In this document: one piece after another, positions 47,248 through 61,128 of the stretch
Layout of the letters: each line of letters starts with the position of its first letter
Position numbering within the stretch: the stretch's first letter is position 1
From: Echinococcus granulosus
Taxonomy: Eukaryota > Platyhelminthes > Cestoda > Cyclophyllidea > Taeniidae
Direction: 5' to 3'
NCBI RefSeq assembly: GCF_000524195.1
Contig: NW_020170409.1
Coordinates: forward strand, 8,261-72,260
DNA: 64,000 nucleotides
Position numbers and translations under genes: made by a program
The notes under the pieces: model-generated
What the model saw: only the letters and a program-made list of their open reading frames with translations
Told to the model about the DNA's origin: nothing
The model's database searches: none

Positions 47248-50200
47248 CTGCATAATTAGAGGTGTTAGCGTGAAAAGTCGCGAGGCAACCACATTTTTTC
47301 CCCTCTAGTAGGTCTGGTGAACAGTGTATTTGTAGCCATGTGTCATATAGTCACTGATTTGTGTCAATAAGGCTGGGTGGGGGCATCTGCGATGGGAAAC
47401 GCCAGAGTGACCTTAGGTTGGATTCGTGTTCAATCACGATATTTCTTCGTTCAGGTACAATGCTTCTACATTTTGACCTAAATGCATTATTTAATGTTTA
47501 ACTATTTGATATTTAGTTAGGGAACTTTTCTTTAGTATATTCATTTTTAATCAAACCTTAATCTTCGCTAATAATATTGAATTTGCAAGTTGAATAGGGC
47601 CAAGCCTTAATTTTTTGGTATTTGCCACTATCCTCTCAGTCCTCCCGTGTGTTTGCGTGTTCTACAACTTCTTTGGGGTTGGCTTGGGCGCCTATTTAAG
47701 TGCCTAAGCTGATGATCTGAATTAACAAACGACTGAAGTCTTCGTTTTCATTCAATCTGCATCTATAAACTTGAATAAAGAGAGCAGCTAAATTCCCTTG
47801 CATTTTCATTTACATATAGCGAATTTATTTGAAGGCAAAGATAACAATGTAACCTGTGGGAACTGTAACACGGCAACAGAGCGCCATAAACCCCTCAAAT
47901 TCCAGGTTTACTCAAGATTCGTCATTTAAATTTAATCTCATCTACTGATTTTATGGAAACGTAAGGAGGAAAACGATACCACTAAGCACGCAAGTTCCCC
48001 CACAAATACCATCATTCTACGTTGGAATGCGAGGAGATCAGTGAGACCCCAGTTTAAAAATACCCTCTGAATGGTCAAATGACCCAAGGAAGTATCGCGA
48101 TCCAGTAGCAGTTTGGTTCAACATTTCTTCTTGCTGACGTTCTGGCGGAGAGGAAATAAATTATTTGTGCAAGAGAATGATAATCGTTGGCTAGATCAAG
48201 TGCTTTTTTGCAGAAACAAAGAGTGGCGTAAAGGCACCCTGGATGGCTACTAGATTTTGACAAAAAAACACTCAAGTGAAGCCAGATCCTGACAGGAAAA
48301 AGTGGATTTAAACGCAGTGTTAGGAAAGTAAGATATGTAACATCCTGTGACGATTCAACTACTCTATTCACTACTACTCGTTTTACTTATATTTATTCTC
48401 CAAGTTATAGAAAACAAAATAAGTAGAAAGTTAGGGACAATGAAGGCGCATTCAGAGCCATGTTCAAAATTTCTGGAGAATCTACGCAAAAGTCAATTAA
48501 AATCGGAGTTACAGTGGCGCATAAATAAACCCCAAGGTTACAGCATTGTACCGTTCCCTATGTTGTTTCCCATCGAGGGTCTCATCGAATACATTTGGGC
48601 GACCCCATGGACCTGATCAAACCTACTATCTATATAAATCACTGTACCACATAATCGGCTTTGTTCCCATGGCACCCTCGAGATTCGGTCCTCAAGGCAG
48701 TGTTTTGATGCCCAGGCTATCTAAGTCTGCTAACTCTCACTTCACGCCTGGAAATTTATCTAAGTTCGTATGTCTTTTAGCGTCTTCAAATTTTACTTTA
48801 TAGGTAATCATACGTTCAGAACGGTAACTTTGACCTGTTAGTTACCAGTGGAAATACGCTATAGAATGTGAGCAACTACAGTGGTTGGCTGAATTGGCAT
48901 TGACTCTCAACGGATGAATTATGAGAGGCACATGAGATTTTGACACATTTGTTGACCTAAAGTTCCCCATGGTGGCCACTATTAGGATGAGGTAAGATCA
49001 AGGAGTTTTAAAGCTGTCTATGGAATGACTGTTTACCCATAAAAAGGCTTAAATTATTGCCAAAAGCTGAATCTCTCATACCTTTACATGTTGAAGGGAA
49101 CAAATAATAATGAAACAGCTTCAAAGTGAAAAGAAGAATATAGATAGAACGTAGTCCCGAGAAGCTGAATGTTTCTACTTTTGGACAAATAATCCCATGA
49201 AAAGTATTGCCAAGCAAAAAGCGTCCAAGCACTGCTTATAACAGAGTTCGCAAAGACGGTGTGGTAATTACGGTTAGGTCTGCCATTCTCCTATCTGTTA
49301 AAAATAACTGCATTGACTTCATTCACACCTCAAGGTTTATGGTAGTACACTTTAATAATGTTGTGACTGTGGACGCGGAAGAATGACTGCAGGAAGTGCT
49401 GATGGTGGCATCCGAAACAAGACAGGAATTGGGCAACAGAACGATGTATGCTTACAATACCTACAGACAATCGTATGAACCTTTATTTACATCAACTATG
49501 CAATCATCTGGCTCTTTTATGCATTTGTTGGACTTTTAACATCTCTAAAAGATACAAAGATAATGAAAGATATGGCAAGTGAATCTCATGATCCCGTGTT
49601 TGTGTCTACCTATCGCACACAAAATTGACTTAAACAAGACGCAGACAAAAACGGAAGGCTCACCTCGTTGAGCACTGACACTGTTAGGCGAGAGGGTCCG
49701 ATGTCGAAAGGAAGAAGTGGGGGTAGGTATGGTGGTTGGACGCACCACGAAAATGGGTACCTCGTAACCTCCATCACCAGCTCCAAAAGGAGAAAGGAAG
49801 CGTGCCGAGTGGCGAAGATACTGTCGGTCGGATCGTGGGTAACCACCCATCAGTTCGGCAAAGAGGGGCGAGGGTGCGTAAGCCAGACCATGTCCTACTG
49901 CTGATGCGCTCCCCCCGACGGGGCCAGGGCTCAGTAGTAGGCGGTTTGGCCGCCACACACCGTCCCGATCAAGGCTACCTTTCCTTAAGTCTGTCGATTG
50001 ATGCGCCTCCGCTGTGCCGTTGCCTCGACGGCGTGGACGGTCCGTGAAAGGCGGTCCGTGCAGCGGAGACATTGATTTGCCATTAAGATGGGGAACAAGC
50101 TTTGACATTGGTGGCTGAAAGGAATTTGGGTTTTGTGTTTTGGACGGTATTCAAGAGTGAAGAGGGCTTCTTGCAAAGTGATTAAAATGAGACTATATTT

Positions 50201-53200
50201 TCATTTTATGAAGGAAATTGGTTTAATTTGTTACATCCATTGCATTACCTTCATGCGAAATTAAAAAGTGCCTTCAATAAAGTCATAGGGCAATGAACTG
50301 TTCGTCAGACAAGTATCAACAAAAGTACCATCTTCAAGAGCATTCACGGGTACCATATATTCGAGGCCTATTCAAGGGCCAACGCGAGCCCAGCTTTCAA
50401 AAAGGATCTCGGAGACTTTTGGTAGTAGAAGGAAGGGGTGATGAAAGGCTGTTTTCCATGACAAGGTCCACTCTAAAAAATCTTCTCATCTCACCTCGTC
50501 TAATGGAATGCTTATTCACTGATGCCTCCATAGCATGTTCATTTATAAACACTCATAGAAGGAATTGACAAGGATAGCATTGACATTGAACATGGTTGCT
50601 ACTGAAGTTTCATAAGCAACTCGATCACCACCTCCACCCAACCAACTGGACTACACCTTCCAAAACTAAAGTTTATTTAGCACCAGACCATAAGCATCCT
50701 CTACCTACTCTATCGTTTTAAACTCAGTCGATCTGATTAAGAAGACATTTTACATTTTTGGGAAATCCGGGCAAGGTAAGGAATTTAAGGTATCACGTAC
50801 CAGTTGACGGTGATGAAGAATTTGTTAAAAGGTAAAATTCAACCAATTGAGGATAAAGACCAAAATGAAAGGCGTTCGACAACAACGTAAGTTGTTGTGT
50901 TCAAGAATGCTTATTGATTGGATCTATTGAAAGATAAATGCCTTCTGTTAGTAAAAATGCTACCTTTCCCTTATAACAAATTGTTTTCTCTTCTTTATGA
51001 AGCACAAGACAAAAAAGTTGAGCGCGTGCAGCATGGAGGTGAAGAAACATACGCACACAGCATTTATTCCACGCATGCATTTTGGAGACATTTTCACAAG
51101 CACGTGGATAATATTGTCCGAAGAGAACTGATTGGTAATGAAAAACAACTGCCCGCTTTTCCATAGGTTTACGGCATTCCTGTGATAAAAGGCACATAAA
51201 CGACTACAGTGAAAGCAGTGATAATGGTCATTTGCTCTTCAAAACAGAATGTGCGATTTCACCAGAACACCATCAGCAGAAATCGACGGAAAAAATGTGG
51301 TGAAGAGGTATTTGCCTTCGTTGTGTGTTTATCGGAACTGACTTCATTCTCTGAGCTGTTTTGAGGACATTTTGGCGTTCTGTCCATGCCTATGGCCATC
51401 TAACGCTTCCTTCCACACAATCGTATTTCTTACTACATCGTAATGGACGACTGGGAACTACAGTGGTAGCAGCAGTAAGCAAACCCTGTCAAATTAATTC
51501 ATTATCCTAATAGCTATTGAGATTGGCTAAATCTGAAGAGGATCGCTACTAAATGCTTCGTGAAACCTCGTTGACCTCCGGTATTCATGCCAACTTCGAA
51601 CTTGGCACCATGGTCACTAGTAAAGAGAGGTCTGCTTTCAGGACTTAAGACTTACGATTTAACCTGTGGACTAGCAGATATTACTGCAGGCAGGATCCTT
51701 TCCCCGCCGATAGCACCAATTCAAGGAAGATAATCAAACCTACAGAATGTTCTACCACAAATGTGATGTTTAACAATCCCTATATGGTGCTAATTATTTG
51801 CATCATTCCCATTTCGGACGCTAAAATGAGGAGGGGAGGATTAACGTCTTCATCCTGATGGCATGACGTGTTGTTTATGTCCTTTCCGCCACTGCCTACG
51901 CTGATAATAAGCAATTATCTTTCTTACTTCTTTAGTGATGGATCGAAGAGGAACAAATTGACATTGTTTTAAACACTTTTATGTCCGCAACCTACCTGCG
52001 AAACATCCACCCGCAATGGCTGATGCCTTTTTGTTTGCTGCGTCTGTGCAGGTATCTGCTGTTCCACCTGTTGCTTGCGGTTGTTTGGCAGCCTTGGCTG
52101 TAGTGTACCTCTGCTAGCATTTAAAAATGAGGGAATAGCGATACCAGGAGGACCCAAAACTCGCGGAGTTAGAGGAGTTGTGAGACTTTGGAGAGAGTGT
52201 GGCCTCAAGGTTTTGTCGTCGACAGATCCTGTGTCGATCCTGTCAAAGCCCTCCTCAATATCACTTTCGACAACAAGTCGATGAGGCGACGGTTTGACGG
52301 TGTAGACAAAGTGAAGCGGAGTTGAGGACGTCGATGGAAGAGGCGGGGAGGAGGGTGCCGACTGTGATGGTAGCGGTGACGACAGATCTGCGATTTTAAC
52401 CTAAAAACGAACAAAAGAACCTAGCCAATGAGAATGTCTGAAGAACCTAAATAATCGACGCTGTCGTTTCGTGAATCATTACCAAGTAAAGGCTTGACTA
52501 TATTGCTAGCTAATATTTGTTCTTCACCCACAAAAGAGAATAGTAATAGATTGAGATAAGGGCAAAATCTTTATTAGATAAGAACCATGCATTTGCGGTT
52601 GTCTTTAAACAACTATATTCAAAAAAATACCATTTTCCTAGTGCCGTCCAACATGACACCAGTGTGTGTATGTATGTTAGTTTATTAAAACCCAAAGTCG
52701 AGAGCCGACAAGCGGATTTACATGAATTCTTAAAACAAAGTCACTAATTTTTCCCCCTAGTTACTCCAACCTACAACAAAATTCAGTGTTTTTCCCTTCC
52801 CCGTCTAACACGACGAAAAATGCCAAAACTGCGCCACAAATGATGCTTCAAGCCCCCTAAGCCTTTATTATTCCAGCTTCATATATTTGCTCCTTTAAAA
52901 AAGCCCTCTGTTCCAACCTTCGAAATGACCTTGATTTGGTTGCGGCCAATAAATCTTGGGCGGCTGATGCCGCCTGTCTCTTTTCTGCCGAAGTGGCAGC
53001 GCTTCAATTGTGGGAATTATGCTGGAAATGGTTGTGTAATGCATAAACAATGTCTTGCTGATGACACTTCACTCAGACTACTTTTATTTGCAAAAGATTC
53101 CCTTTACAAGTTTTTTAACAAGCTCTGGCAGTTTTCTTCTTGGTCTTCAAAGGCCATAACAACAAGAGAAAAAACCTGTCGAGATTGATCTGTGAATTGC

Positions 53201-56200
53201 TTTCTCTTTTAACGTCTAGGTTTTTTGTGTTTCAAGCGCCCAAGAAAGTTAATAGCATGAGGAGGTGCTTCCACCAAACTGATAATCTCTCTTCGTTAAA
53301 TGTAACTGATAGGTTTCCCTATTCTTCTTACAACAGAATGGTGAAAGGATGGTCTACGGTCAACCGAGTTTCTGGTAGGCACATGCATTCCCACTGCAAA
53401 TTTCGATGATAAATTTTCCTTACTGCCTCTCGTAGGCACAGTGTCAGTACTAGCAGATGCAAATATCCCACATTCTTATGCTGGAAAAAGGCATACATGG
53501 CTTTCATAACGCAAGTAGTCTCGAACAGGCGACACCTCCTTCTCATCCAGAGGAAAAACTTGGCCCATTCAGATGGCGCTTACTGAATACAAGTACAAAA
53601 CTTTACTACGGTGTTTATCAGTTAAACGTTTCACCAGAAAAGAAAAATAATTTTCCGGACTTGTGGGAAGATTTAATTGGACGATTGGATAATTTGGTGG
53701 GTACTCCTGTCCTAGTGGAATGCGTGCCATTTACGGGGCGGAGGGAGGTAATGTCAGACAAGGGGGATTTAACACCCACGCAGTGTTTGGTTAGCAAAAC
53801 AAGCTCCCGGCAACCGTTTGTCTGTCTGCCAAATTGTCTGTTATTCATATTGGAATGAGTGGCAACCCCTAAATCAGCTGCTTCAGCCTGATTTCGAGAT
53901 TCTGCGTCGTAAGAAATAATTTCTTTCCGCCCTTAGGAATGAATGCTAAAGCAGAACTAGAGAATAGGAAATAGAAACCTAGCCAAAGACGGGAACCGAA
54001 GTCCAAAAGGATAGGCTCAAATTCTACTTCTGGAGGCCAATAGGAATTATTCAAACTTAAAATGTAAAAGGGTAGCTCGAAATTTCTATCAAAAGGAGAA
54101 AGAGTGTTTTTGATGAACCAAAATGCCTCCATACAAACAAGTGCTTGTAGCCATAAATGGAGTTCTTTGTGACCTGAGGCGCAAGAACGGAGGCTGCAGA
54201 TAACAGGAGACCTCCAGGCCAGTAAGGCACCGCAATAGGACACCCAGCAATACGACTTTTGAACTGCAAGGTGTAAATATTACAAAGGCAGGTGATTCCC
54301 AGTCAATCTCGTGAGCGTTTGGTGCGTAAACCGCCTGATCCTGAAATTTTGAACTGTTAACTCACACTGCTAGGATAGGTCAGGGTACTGGTAACTGCTT
54401 CCCATTTGGAAGCTTCGAATAAGCTCATTTCAAAGAATCCGTACAGTTCCCACTTCATACAATTTTTTTTTCATTTCTACTATTCTTCAGGCAAACGTTC
54501 CCACTTTGATCTAAGCATTCCCCTTACTTGGTATCCCATCGCCTATCTTCATCGTCGAGGCCCTATCTCCTCTGTATCTCGAGGCAGCTTTCAAACATAT
54601 GGTAGAGGATCTTTCATTTTGTTTACTAAACCGCATACTGGATGATCAAGATCAGAGTTTGCTTGAATATGTGAATGAACATATCCGATAATCTCTTCCT
54701 AAGTTGATTAAATCGCCATGATAAAGCCAGATTTATTAATATCCCAAGCAAATTCACAAGTAAGACAAAGCTGACAGCATTAGTTAATAATTACCCTGGA
54801 TGGAGCAGCAATCAGTTCCATAAAGGCACTCACAAATTTTTTCTGCTGTCCAACAAAAGTCTCCCCACTGGAAGGACGATGCCTCACCTCCGTTCGATAG
54901 ATGGGACCTCCAGAAGAACCTGCGGGAGGAGGTTGAGGTGGAGGCGGTGACGCTATGGATGGGGGCTCGGGGTCTGTGGAAGTCATGTAGGGTCTCATGA
55001 GGACATCCAGACGCCGGCTGTCTATTCTCTCCACCTCTGCACTTTCCGAGAGTCGTCGACCCTGATTGCGGTAAATGCTTTCGTAGTTGGCGTAGGAGTC
55101 ATCCATGGGCCTCTTTGGTGTTGCTGTACTCACGAGGCCCCGCAGCTGTGGTGATGTCGCAATACCCACTGCATCCTCCCCTGCCGGTGCGTATGGAAGT
55201 CGTGATGGGAGGCCCACGCAGTCGGTAGTGACGCGTCGCTCGAGTCGGTGAGACGGCCGCATTTTCGGCGGTCTAGGCGGCTTGTTGAGATCTCCCGCAG
55301 TTCGACCAGGGATCATAAGACCCTCATCTGGCTCCCATTCATATATGCCCTGAGATATCGAGCCGTTGGTACGAATTGTGGCGCCTCGAACAGAGTCTTT
55401 TGAAAGGCCAAAATGATGAATGGGAAAAGGTGGTAACTTCCAATGAAATCTCCTATATATTTTGCAGACAGATAAGGGCTGCAATCTAATAAATATATTT
55501 AAACTTTACATCGTTCCCCAGTAAATTTCGTGACTTTTGACTTGATAAGCCCCCTGAGAAAAGCCCTCTTTATCAAGCTGCTTCAAGCAGAAACAGTCAA
55601 GTATTTTAAGGCTTAGTTTGTTGCACCGCTTTCATCAGAAAGTATCACATTGGCGACACAGTGCTAGGGGATCTTATCCTACTTATTGACACTAGGGATG
55701 CATAAATTCCTGAATCTTTTTTGCATAGACTTGCTACAAATCACATAAGTGAAATGTCTAGCACTTCATTTCACGTAAACATTCACATCAAGATAAAACG
55801 TGTAAGAAAACAGATTACGAAAGTAATAAAGTTGAAACTGTATGAAATCGCGGATACTCTTCACACTTATCAATTATCAAGGATTGCAAAGTTATTCTGC
55901 ACCACTAATAAGCGAGATTTTGAAGTTATTTAGTTGTTTTTATAACAATATCACAATTTAAACCCTTTTTACGTATTACTGATATGCTGAGTGATCCACC
56001 TACCTACTTTGAACAAGTAATGCGTATGCCGTTGTTTCACTCTCGGATAGTGAATGTTACCCTCGTTGAAAAACTTCTATCAGTACTGCTTGCCAACTTT
56101 AATTCTCAAAAACGATGCATCAGAGAGTTGAGCAACTACATTTACGCACTGAACTGCACTTTTAGGAGATTTGAAGCCACAACGATATTTCACATTGGTT

Positions 56201-59200
56201 GAAGATCTTTGGTCCCACGCTCATGCATATTACAGTGGTTTGTCATCATAACTGGCGCTGTCTATCAAACACAGGCGTTTTCTGCCTCAAGTGAAGGCCT
56301 TCCTCCAATGAACTCGAACATACTCATGTTTGGCACCTTTCACTTAAAACTCCTTCCAGAGTGTTATCTTGTGCTTCCAAATCGGGCCACTTGTTCGCAG
56401 TGTTAGAGGGACATCATTCAAACCTCACCAACAGCTTCAATTTCATTGTGTTATTATCTTACAGTGTTCCATGTAATAAAACAGCCAATTCAATGTTAGC
56501 TTGTTGTGAATACACCGACATCCGCCTGCCAAATGCCAAAAATGCTCCCTCCTTAGCAGTTTGAATAAAATCCTAATTGAGCTGCTTCTGATGCCGCTAT
56601 TGCATTCAAATCATACATCCGAGAACATTTTTGATTACAAATTTTATTTCCATCGCCTGCTTTTACATTACACCTCAAAATAACTGACACAAATTGTACG
56701 TGGATGCAATTAAATGCTATTTTCTTGAGTGCGATAATTAAATAAAGAAAGACGTTCATGCACAACCTGGTTTATTAACATTTAGTGGGGTTTTGCAGCA
56801 TGTTTTATCACGAATCTCTCACCAAATTAACTGTGCGATTTTATTGCCGTCTTTCCAAAAAATTGAAGCAGTGATTTGAAAACGACCCACCAAAGTTAAA
56901 GCTCATTGTCTTGCGCTTTCTGGTAGTTATCATTTTAATTAGAGTATTTAAGATGCCGTAACAAGAGCCTCTTCAGCTTTAGCGAGAATTCTTTTCCTTA
57001 TACCTTGGAATGTATGCACACTATGGGACCACAGACATTAATCCGTCAGGTTAGTTAGTCACGTGTTTCTGGGGTATTTTGGCATCAAAAGCTCAAGCTG
57101 AAAACATTTTTGGCTGATGGATGAAAAAACAGAACACTATGTTAGGATTAACGCATTAAATTCTTTCTTCATGGTTACGATAGAGCGATGACATCTTCAA
57201 GCTTTGGAAGGCTAGTACATCAGTAGATAATTGGAAGGCAGAAAAGGTTTTTTGCAGTGTTTAACCTAAACTAAGATTCATTAGTTAAGCCTCTTAGAAC
57301 CTCTTTGAGAGCTAATTTTGACAACTGAAGAGATTTCGCTAATTACCGTCAATTTATGCTTCCAACCTAAAAAGAAACCGCGGAATTTTCCATGGCCTTC
57401 ATTCGTCTCAACTCTAACGGTAGTATTTCTACCGCATATTTCTTTTCTATACTAAATTACACTTTTATTGCCTAGTTGGCCTAAAATTAGCTGAAAGTAG
57501 ACCAATAAATTGCTCCCTCTCTCCAGTTGGTGAGATTCCACCCTTCCCGCCAAGTAAAACTGCCCGACCTTTCTTAGAAGTATTGTAGCCCTCAGGACCT
57601 CTTTCCTCGAAACTCGTTAAAACGATACTTTTGAAACAGTATTTAGCTAGGATATTATAAAATAAACGGTTTGGTTACGGCCATTTACGTTATTTGGAGC
57701 AGATGGATAGGTAAAACAATCATCGGTAGTATTTTGACTTGACCTTATTGTGACTACCTTTTCAGTGAACAAGCACGTCATCGGCTCGGATTGAGTTTAG
57801 GTATGCCCTTAACTTTACCATCTAGGCTCGTACCGCACAGGCCAGATGTCTCCCATTAATTCATCTGCCTTCTAATTCTGCCAAGAATTACTCAAGTGCC
57901 AAAGTGGCGATAATGTTGGACAGTGCTACTGGGTGCCACGTTAAAAGGCTTCTGCAACAAAAGTCTGCAGCTGTGAAAACTCAAATCAGAAATGCTACCA
58001 GAACCTCAGCTACTCCTGACAACTGCTTCGATCTCGAGTTTGAAGGAATCAGAAGCTTAATCCCAAAACTATAAAATCGTGACTTGAAACCATCCTATTT
58101 GCGAAACAAATGTACTCGTTGCAGAACTTCGTCCGACCTTAGACCCTTCTTTTCAGATTGATGCAGTTTGCTATCGTAGAGGTTTGGTATCCTTGGGTTT
58201 TCAAACTAGAGGCGTGTTATTTAATAAATCTACTCGCACTCACTAGTATTACTGCTAAAGAAACGAAACAAATTTATTGTATGATGGCTGTTCAATGGAA
58301 GATTACCGACGATCGAAAAAGAATAGAGAACGCTGTAAGTGAAGGACATGAAAAGAAAATAAAAGGAGTCAAGTGTCTGATTAACCTAATTCTGTGGGGT
58401 TCGTCAGTCTCCTGTGATTTGACGACTGCATTGGTGAAGTATGGGACCATGCTAATGCCGCCGAATCGTCAGTCTTTTACCAGGTTTTTAGCAAATTTAC
58501 TTCCTGAAATGTACTAGTTACAAGGTTCCCGAAGAACACTGAAGCCTCAGAGCATAGATCATGGAAGCGTGGCAGAGCTCACCATAAGGCACTTGCGTTG
58601 TCCTGTTCGACATGGCCGGTTTGCCATCAGCGAAGCGGACCGTCTTGCGCGAGAGCGAGTCGCCAAGGTTGGAGGAGGCGATGGAGTTACAGCTGTCATG
58701 GATTTCGCTATTAAGATCAACGCTGTCCCAGAAGCCGCGTCCACTGAATCCGCCTCGAGGTGAGTCAGCTCCCACCTCGGAGGTGGACCGCTGGCCCTTT
58801 AGAATTCCCCGGTGCGTTGGTGTCGGCGTCGGCATCTGCGCTTGCACCTGCGGCGTAGGCGGTCGGTAGGCCAGCTGCACTGTCGGCTCTGTGGGTTTCG
58901 GACTGAGCGATGAGGAGCGCTGACCTCCACCACCACCGCCACCGTTGGTACCCAATGCACTGTGATACCACTTAGGAAAATGAATTTGGGAGGGGACCAA
59001 GTTAGGTGCTGTCTCGCCCAGTCTGGTTTGACCAAATTGATCGGACATCTGGTAGAGAGAAAGGAATAAGGCACGAGTTAGTTCCTTGTTTTTTTATAAG
59101 GGAAATTTTGTTCGAATTTATCTTCTTAGCCATATTTAAGCTCAGATATTAATTATTCCGAAGTATTAAGCAGGAGTATACAAAATTAATGTTGGCTTCT

Positions 59201-61128
59201 CCATCAAACATTGGAAAAAGTGAGCTGATGTAGAAGGAAGGCCTTAGAATCCTAAACAAGTTCATTAAGCCCATTTATCCCAGTGTTATACAGTGACTTT
59301 TAAAAACCCCCCACGTGTTGACCTAGTTAGAATTGACTTTGTACGAAAGGTATACGCATCATTTGGGGGTGTTCTGCGAAGATTTTCCTGTATTGGAATA
59401 GTTACCCTAAGTTTCCATCAGTATTAACGCTACCACTAACAGACCATAAACTGGAACATCTTTAAAGAGTCCACAATCAATCGTTTGTTGCTTTTGAACA
59501 ACTAAATCCCCCTATTAACCATCATATTGCATGTCAATAGGGTTAAACCTGAAAACAGAGCCATAACAAATTGAAAGGATGTGGATCCTCCTCCGCAGAG
59601 ATAAAATTTGCCATTTAATCTGCATTTTTGCACGTAAAGAAAGTCCTAGACTGAATGTGGCAACGGAAGGAGGGCAAGTCGCAGAGCAAATCAGTGCGAC
59701 AGCGTCGACAGCTTGAAACGTCAACTGCAGAAGTGCCTAACTGTTGAAAGAAAAGTTCGTTGATGAAAGGATATGAAAGTTTCTTTCGGCTGACTCGTTA
59801 GTGGAGAGGATTCACTTTTTGAAGAGTATTTTACTAAGGAAGGTCATGGAAAACGATAGACTTCAGGCTACTGCAACAGGCGTGCTCACCATTCAGACAA
59901 CGCTAGGGCCCATGATATACGCTGACGACAGAAAGCATCAGCTTCCCCTATCCTGCCGTTCTTGGGAGTCAGACTAATTAAATTTGTTCTTTTTTTTATT
60001 GCCAAAGATGGCAAGTGCCTTTTTTGTCACTGGCACACCAATTATACTTGTCTGCCAAATTGTAAAATTTTTGCCGCCAACGCTCGCACTGATTGAGAGA
60101 CAATTGCCACACCGAGGAGGCAAATGAGTAGCTGATCAGTAAACTACTTGACACTTCAAAACTTCTACAAGCGAGTAAGCCAATAAACTCGTGCCTAGCA
60201 AAATACTTCACAGGGAACGGATTGAGTCACCATGACAACTGAAACGCATTGACTTCTAAGGCATTCGATTGTAAAGGGGTTTATTTAGATGTTAAGCGTT
60301 CAAGCTAAAGTGAGGTTCTTAATTCTACAATTTCTTATAAAAAAGCCTAGTTTCTTGGCAGTACTACACGAAGAAGTAAGTGCCAAGGGTTTTCTGTCGC
60401 ATGCTAATGGCCTATTCACCTGTTCTGGGTGAATCAAGATGCCAGACAACGGTGTCATTGTGTGCATGCAGGCAACAACGAGCAGTCTTTTAGAACTTTA
60501 TTTCATCAGGAAACCCGAGTTAAACTCCAAACCGCAGACTTCTACTTTAAGGCCAGCTCGGTTCGATGATGCCAACCACAGTCGCTCTGACTGTCAGCCT
60601 GTCTGAGGTTGCCATCTCAGTAGCGTGGCGGCGAGTGGTGCCAACGTTTCAGTGATCGTTTTACCTCTACAAGTCAATGGCGACCCCATCTGTGGCAGTT
60701 TCATTCTCAGGCCACAACTCTTCCCTGACCAAATCCATAGCCTTCCTTAAGACTGGGAAACATTAATTCGCCTTTGCGACGGGTAAGTATTATTGGCAAA
60801 TGTTGCCCTACCGATGCTTTTCAGGTACTAGTTCAATCTGGGGATATGTGTAGAAATGCTGGGACAGCTAACTAGAAGGACAAATTTTGGTTCATTTTTT
60901 CTAATGTTCCGATAGAATAGCGTTGACTGATGAGGCACCACCTACCAGAGAAATGTCGTTCTCAAAGCTGCCGCGTTGACTTGGGGGTAAGTTATCCATT
61001 CGTCCGGTAGAGTAGATGGTGGTGGGCGGTGAGCTGAAGGTCGCGTAGGCTCCACGACCCAGGTGATTCATCTCCACAGGACGTGGGTTCAGTGTACTCA
61101 TCACGTGGCTTTCCATCCGTGCCCCAGG
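47171..61128 (-). CDS. Multi-exon gene for a long proline-rich, probably disordered protein (5' end not seen)
   Basis: Exons seen, in transcript order, are 61128-60946, 59048-58583, 55396-54795 (or from 55478), 52400-51996, 50114-49664 and probably 47247-47171. They keep one frame and encode at least 727 residues. Composition is rich in Pro, Ser, Arg and Gly. Features include a Gly run, RGILKGQRSTSE, TVRFADGKP, a class-II SH3-type site KPPRPPKMR, a poly-Pro stretch SPPPPQPPPAG, tyrosine sites SYANYESIYRNQ and YEWEPDEG, and LTTPLTPRVLGPPG. There is no membrane segment or folded catalytic domain. It resembles a scaffold protein or the cytoplasmic tail of a guidance-type receptor, but I cannot name it. 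The exon 2-3 junction is ambiguous: TATG/gtgagc with caaaag/AC (phase 1), or CAA/gtgcct with ttgcag/CCC (phase 0). Exon 1 here begins at an acceptor, so more exons lie upstream or outside. Confidence 0.6.
52401..54794 (-). other. Intron of the proline-rich gene with a possible nested gene
   Basis: 2.4-kb intron; the flanking exons join in phase 0 (AGG/gtaatt; tttttag/GTT). It contains the plus-strand ORF 53457-53858, listed separately. Several other open frames here are probably chance. Confidence 0.45.
53457..53858 (+). CDS. Possible small nested gene, unrecognised
   Basis: 133-codon ORF opposite to the host gene, starting ATG directly after a tactagcag acceptor-like site. The first two thirds are protein-like (LGPFRWRLLNTSTKLYYGVY, NFPDLWEDLIGRLDNLVGTP, VLVECVPFTGRRE). 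A gtaatg donor lies after GRRE, so it may be an exon rather than a whole gene. There is no nearby AATAAA and no family match. It could be a chance ORF or an old mobile-element fragment. Confidence 0.25.
   Translation: MQISHILMLEKGIHGFHNASSLEQATPPSHPEEKLGPFRWRLLNTSTKLYYGVYQLNVSPEKKNNFPDLWEDLIGRLDNLVGTPVLVECVPFTGRREVMSDKGDLTPTQCLVSKTSSRQPFVCLPNCLLFILE
55479..58582 (-). other. Intron of the proline-rich gene
   Basis: About 3.1-kb intron between the second and third seen exons. A small extra exon here would settle the ambiguous phase, but I could not find one. The plus-strand ORF at 58158-58517 lies here without supporting signals. Confidence 0.4.

Noticed and set aside
58158..58517. 119-codon plus-strand ORF in an intron of the proline-rich gene
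   Set aside because: No splice, start or poly(A) support and no family resemblance; length is within what AT-moderate DNA gives by chance.
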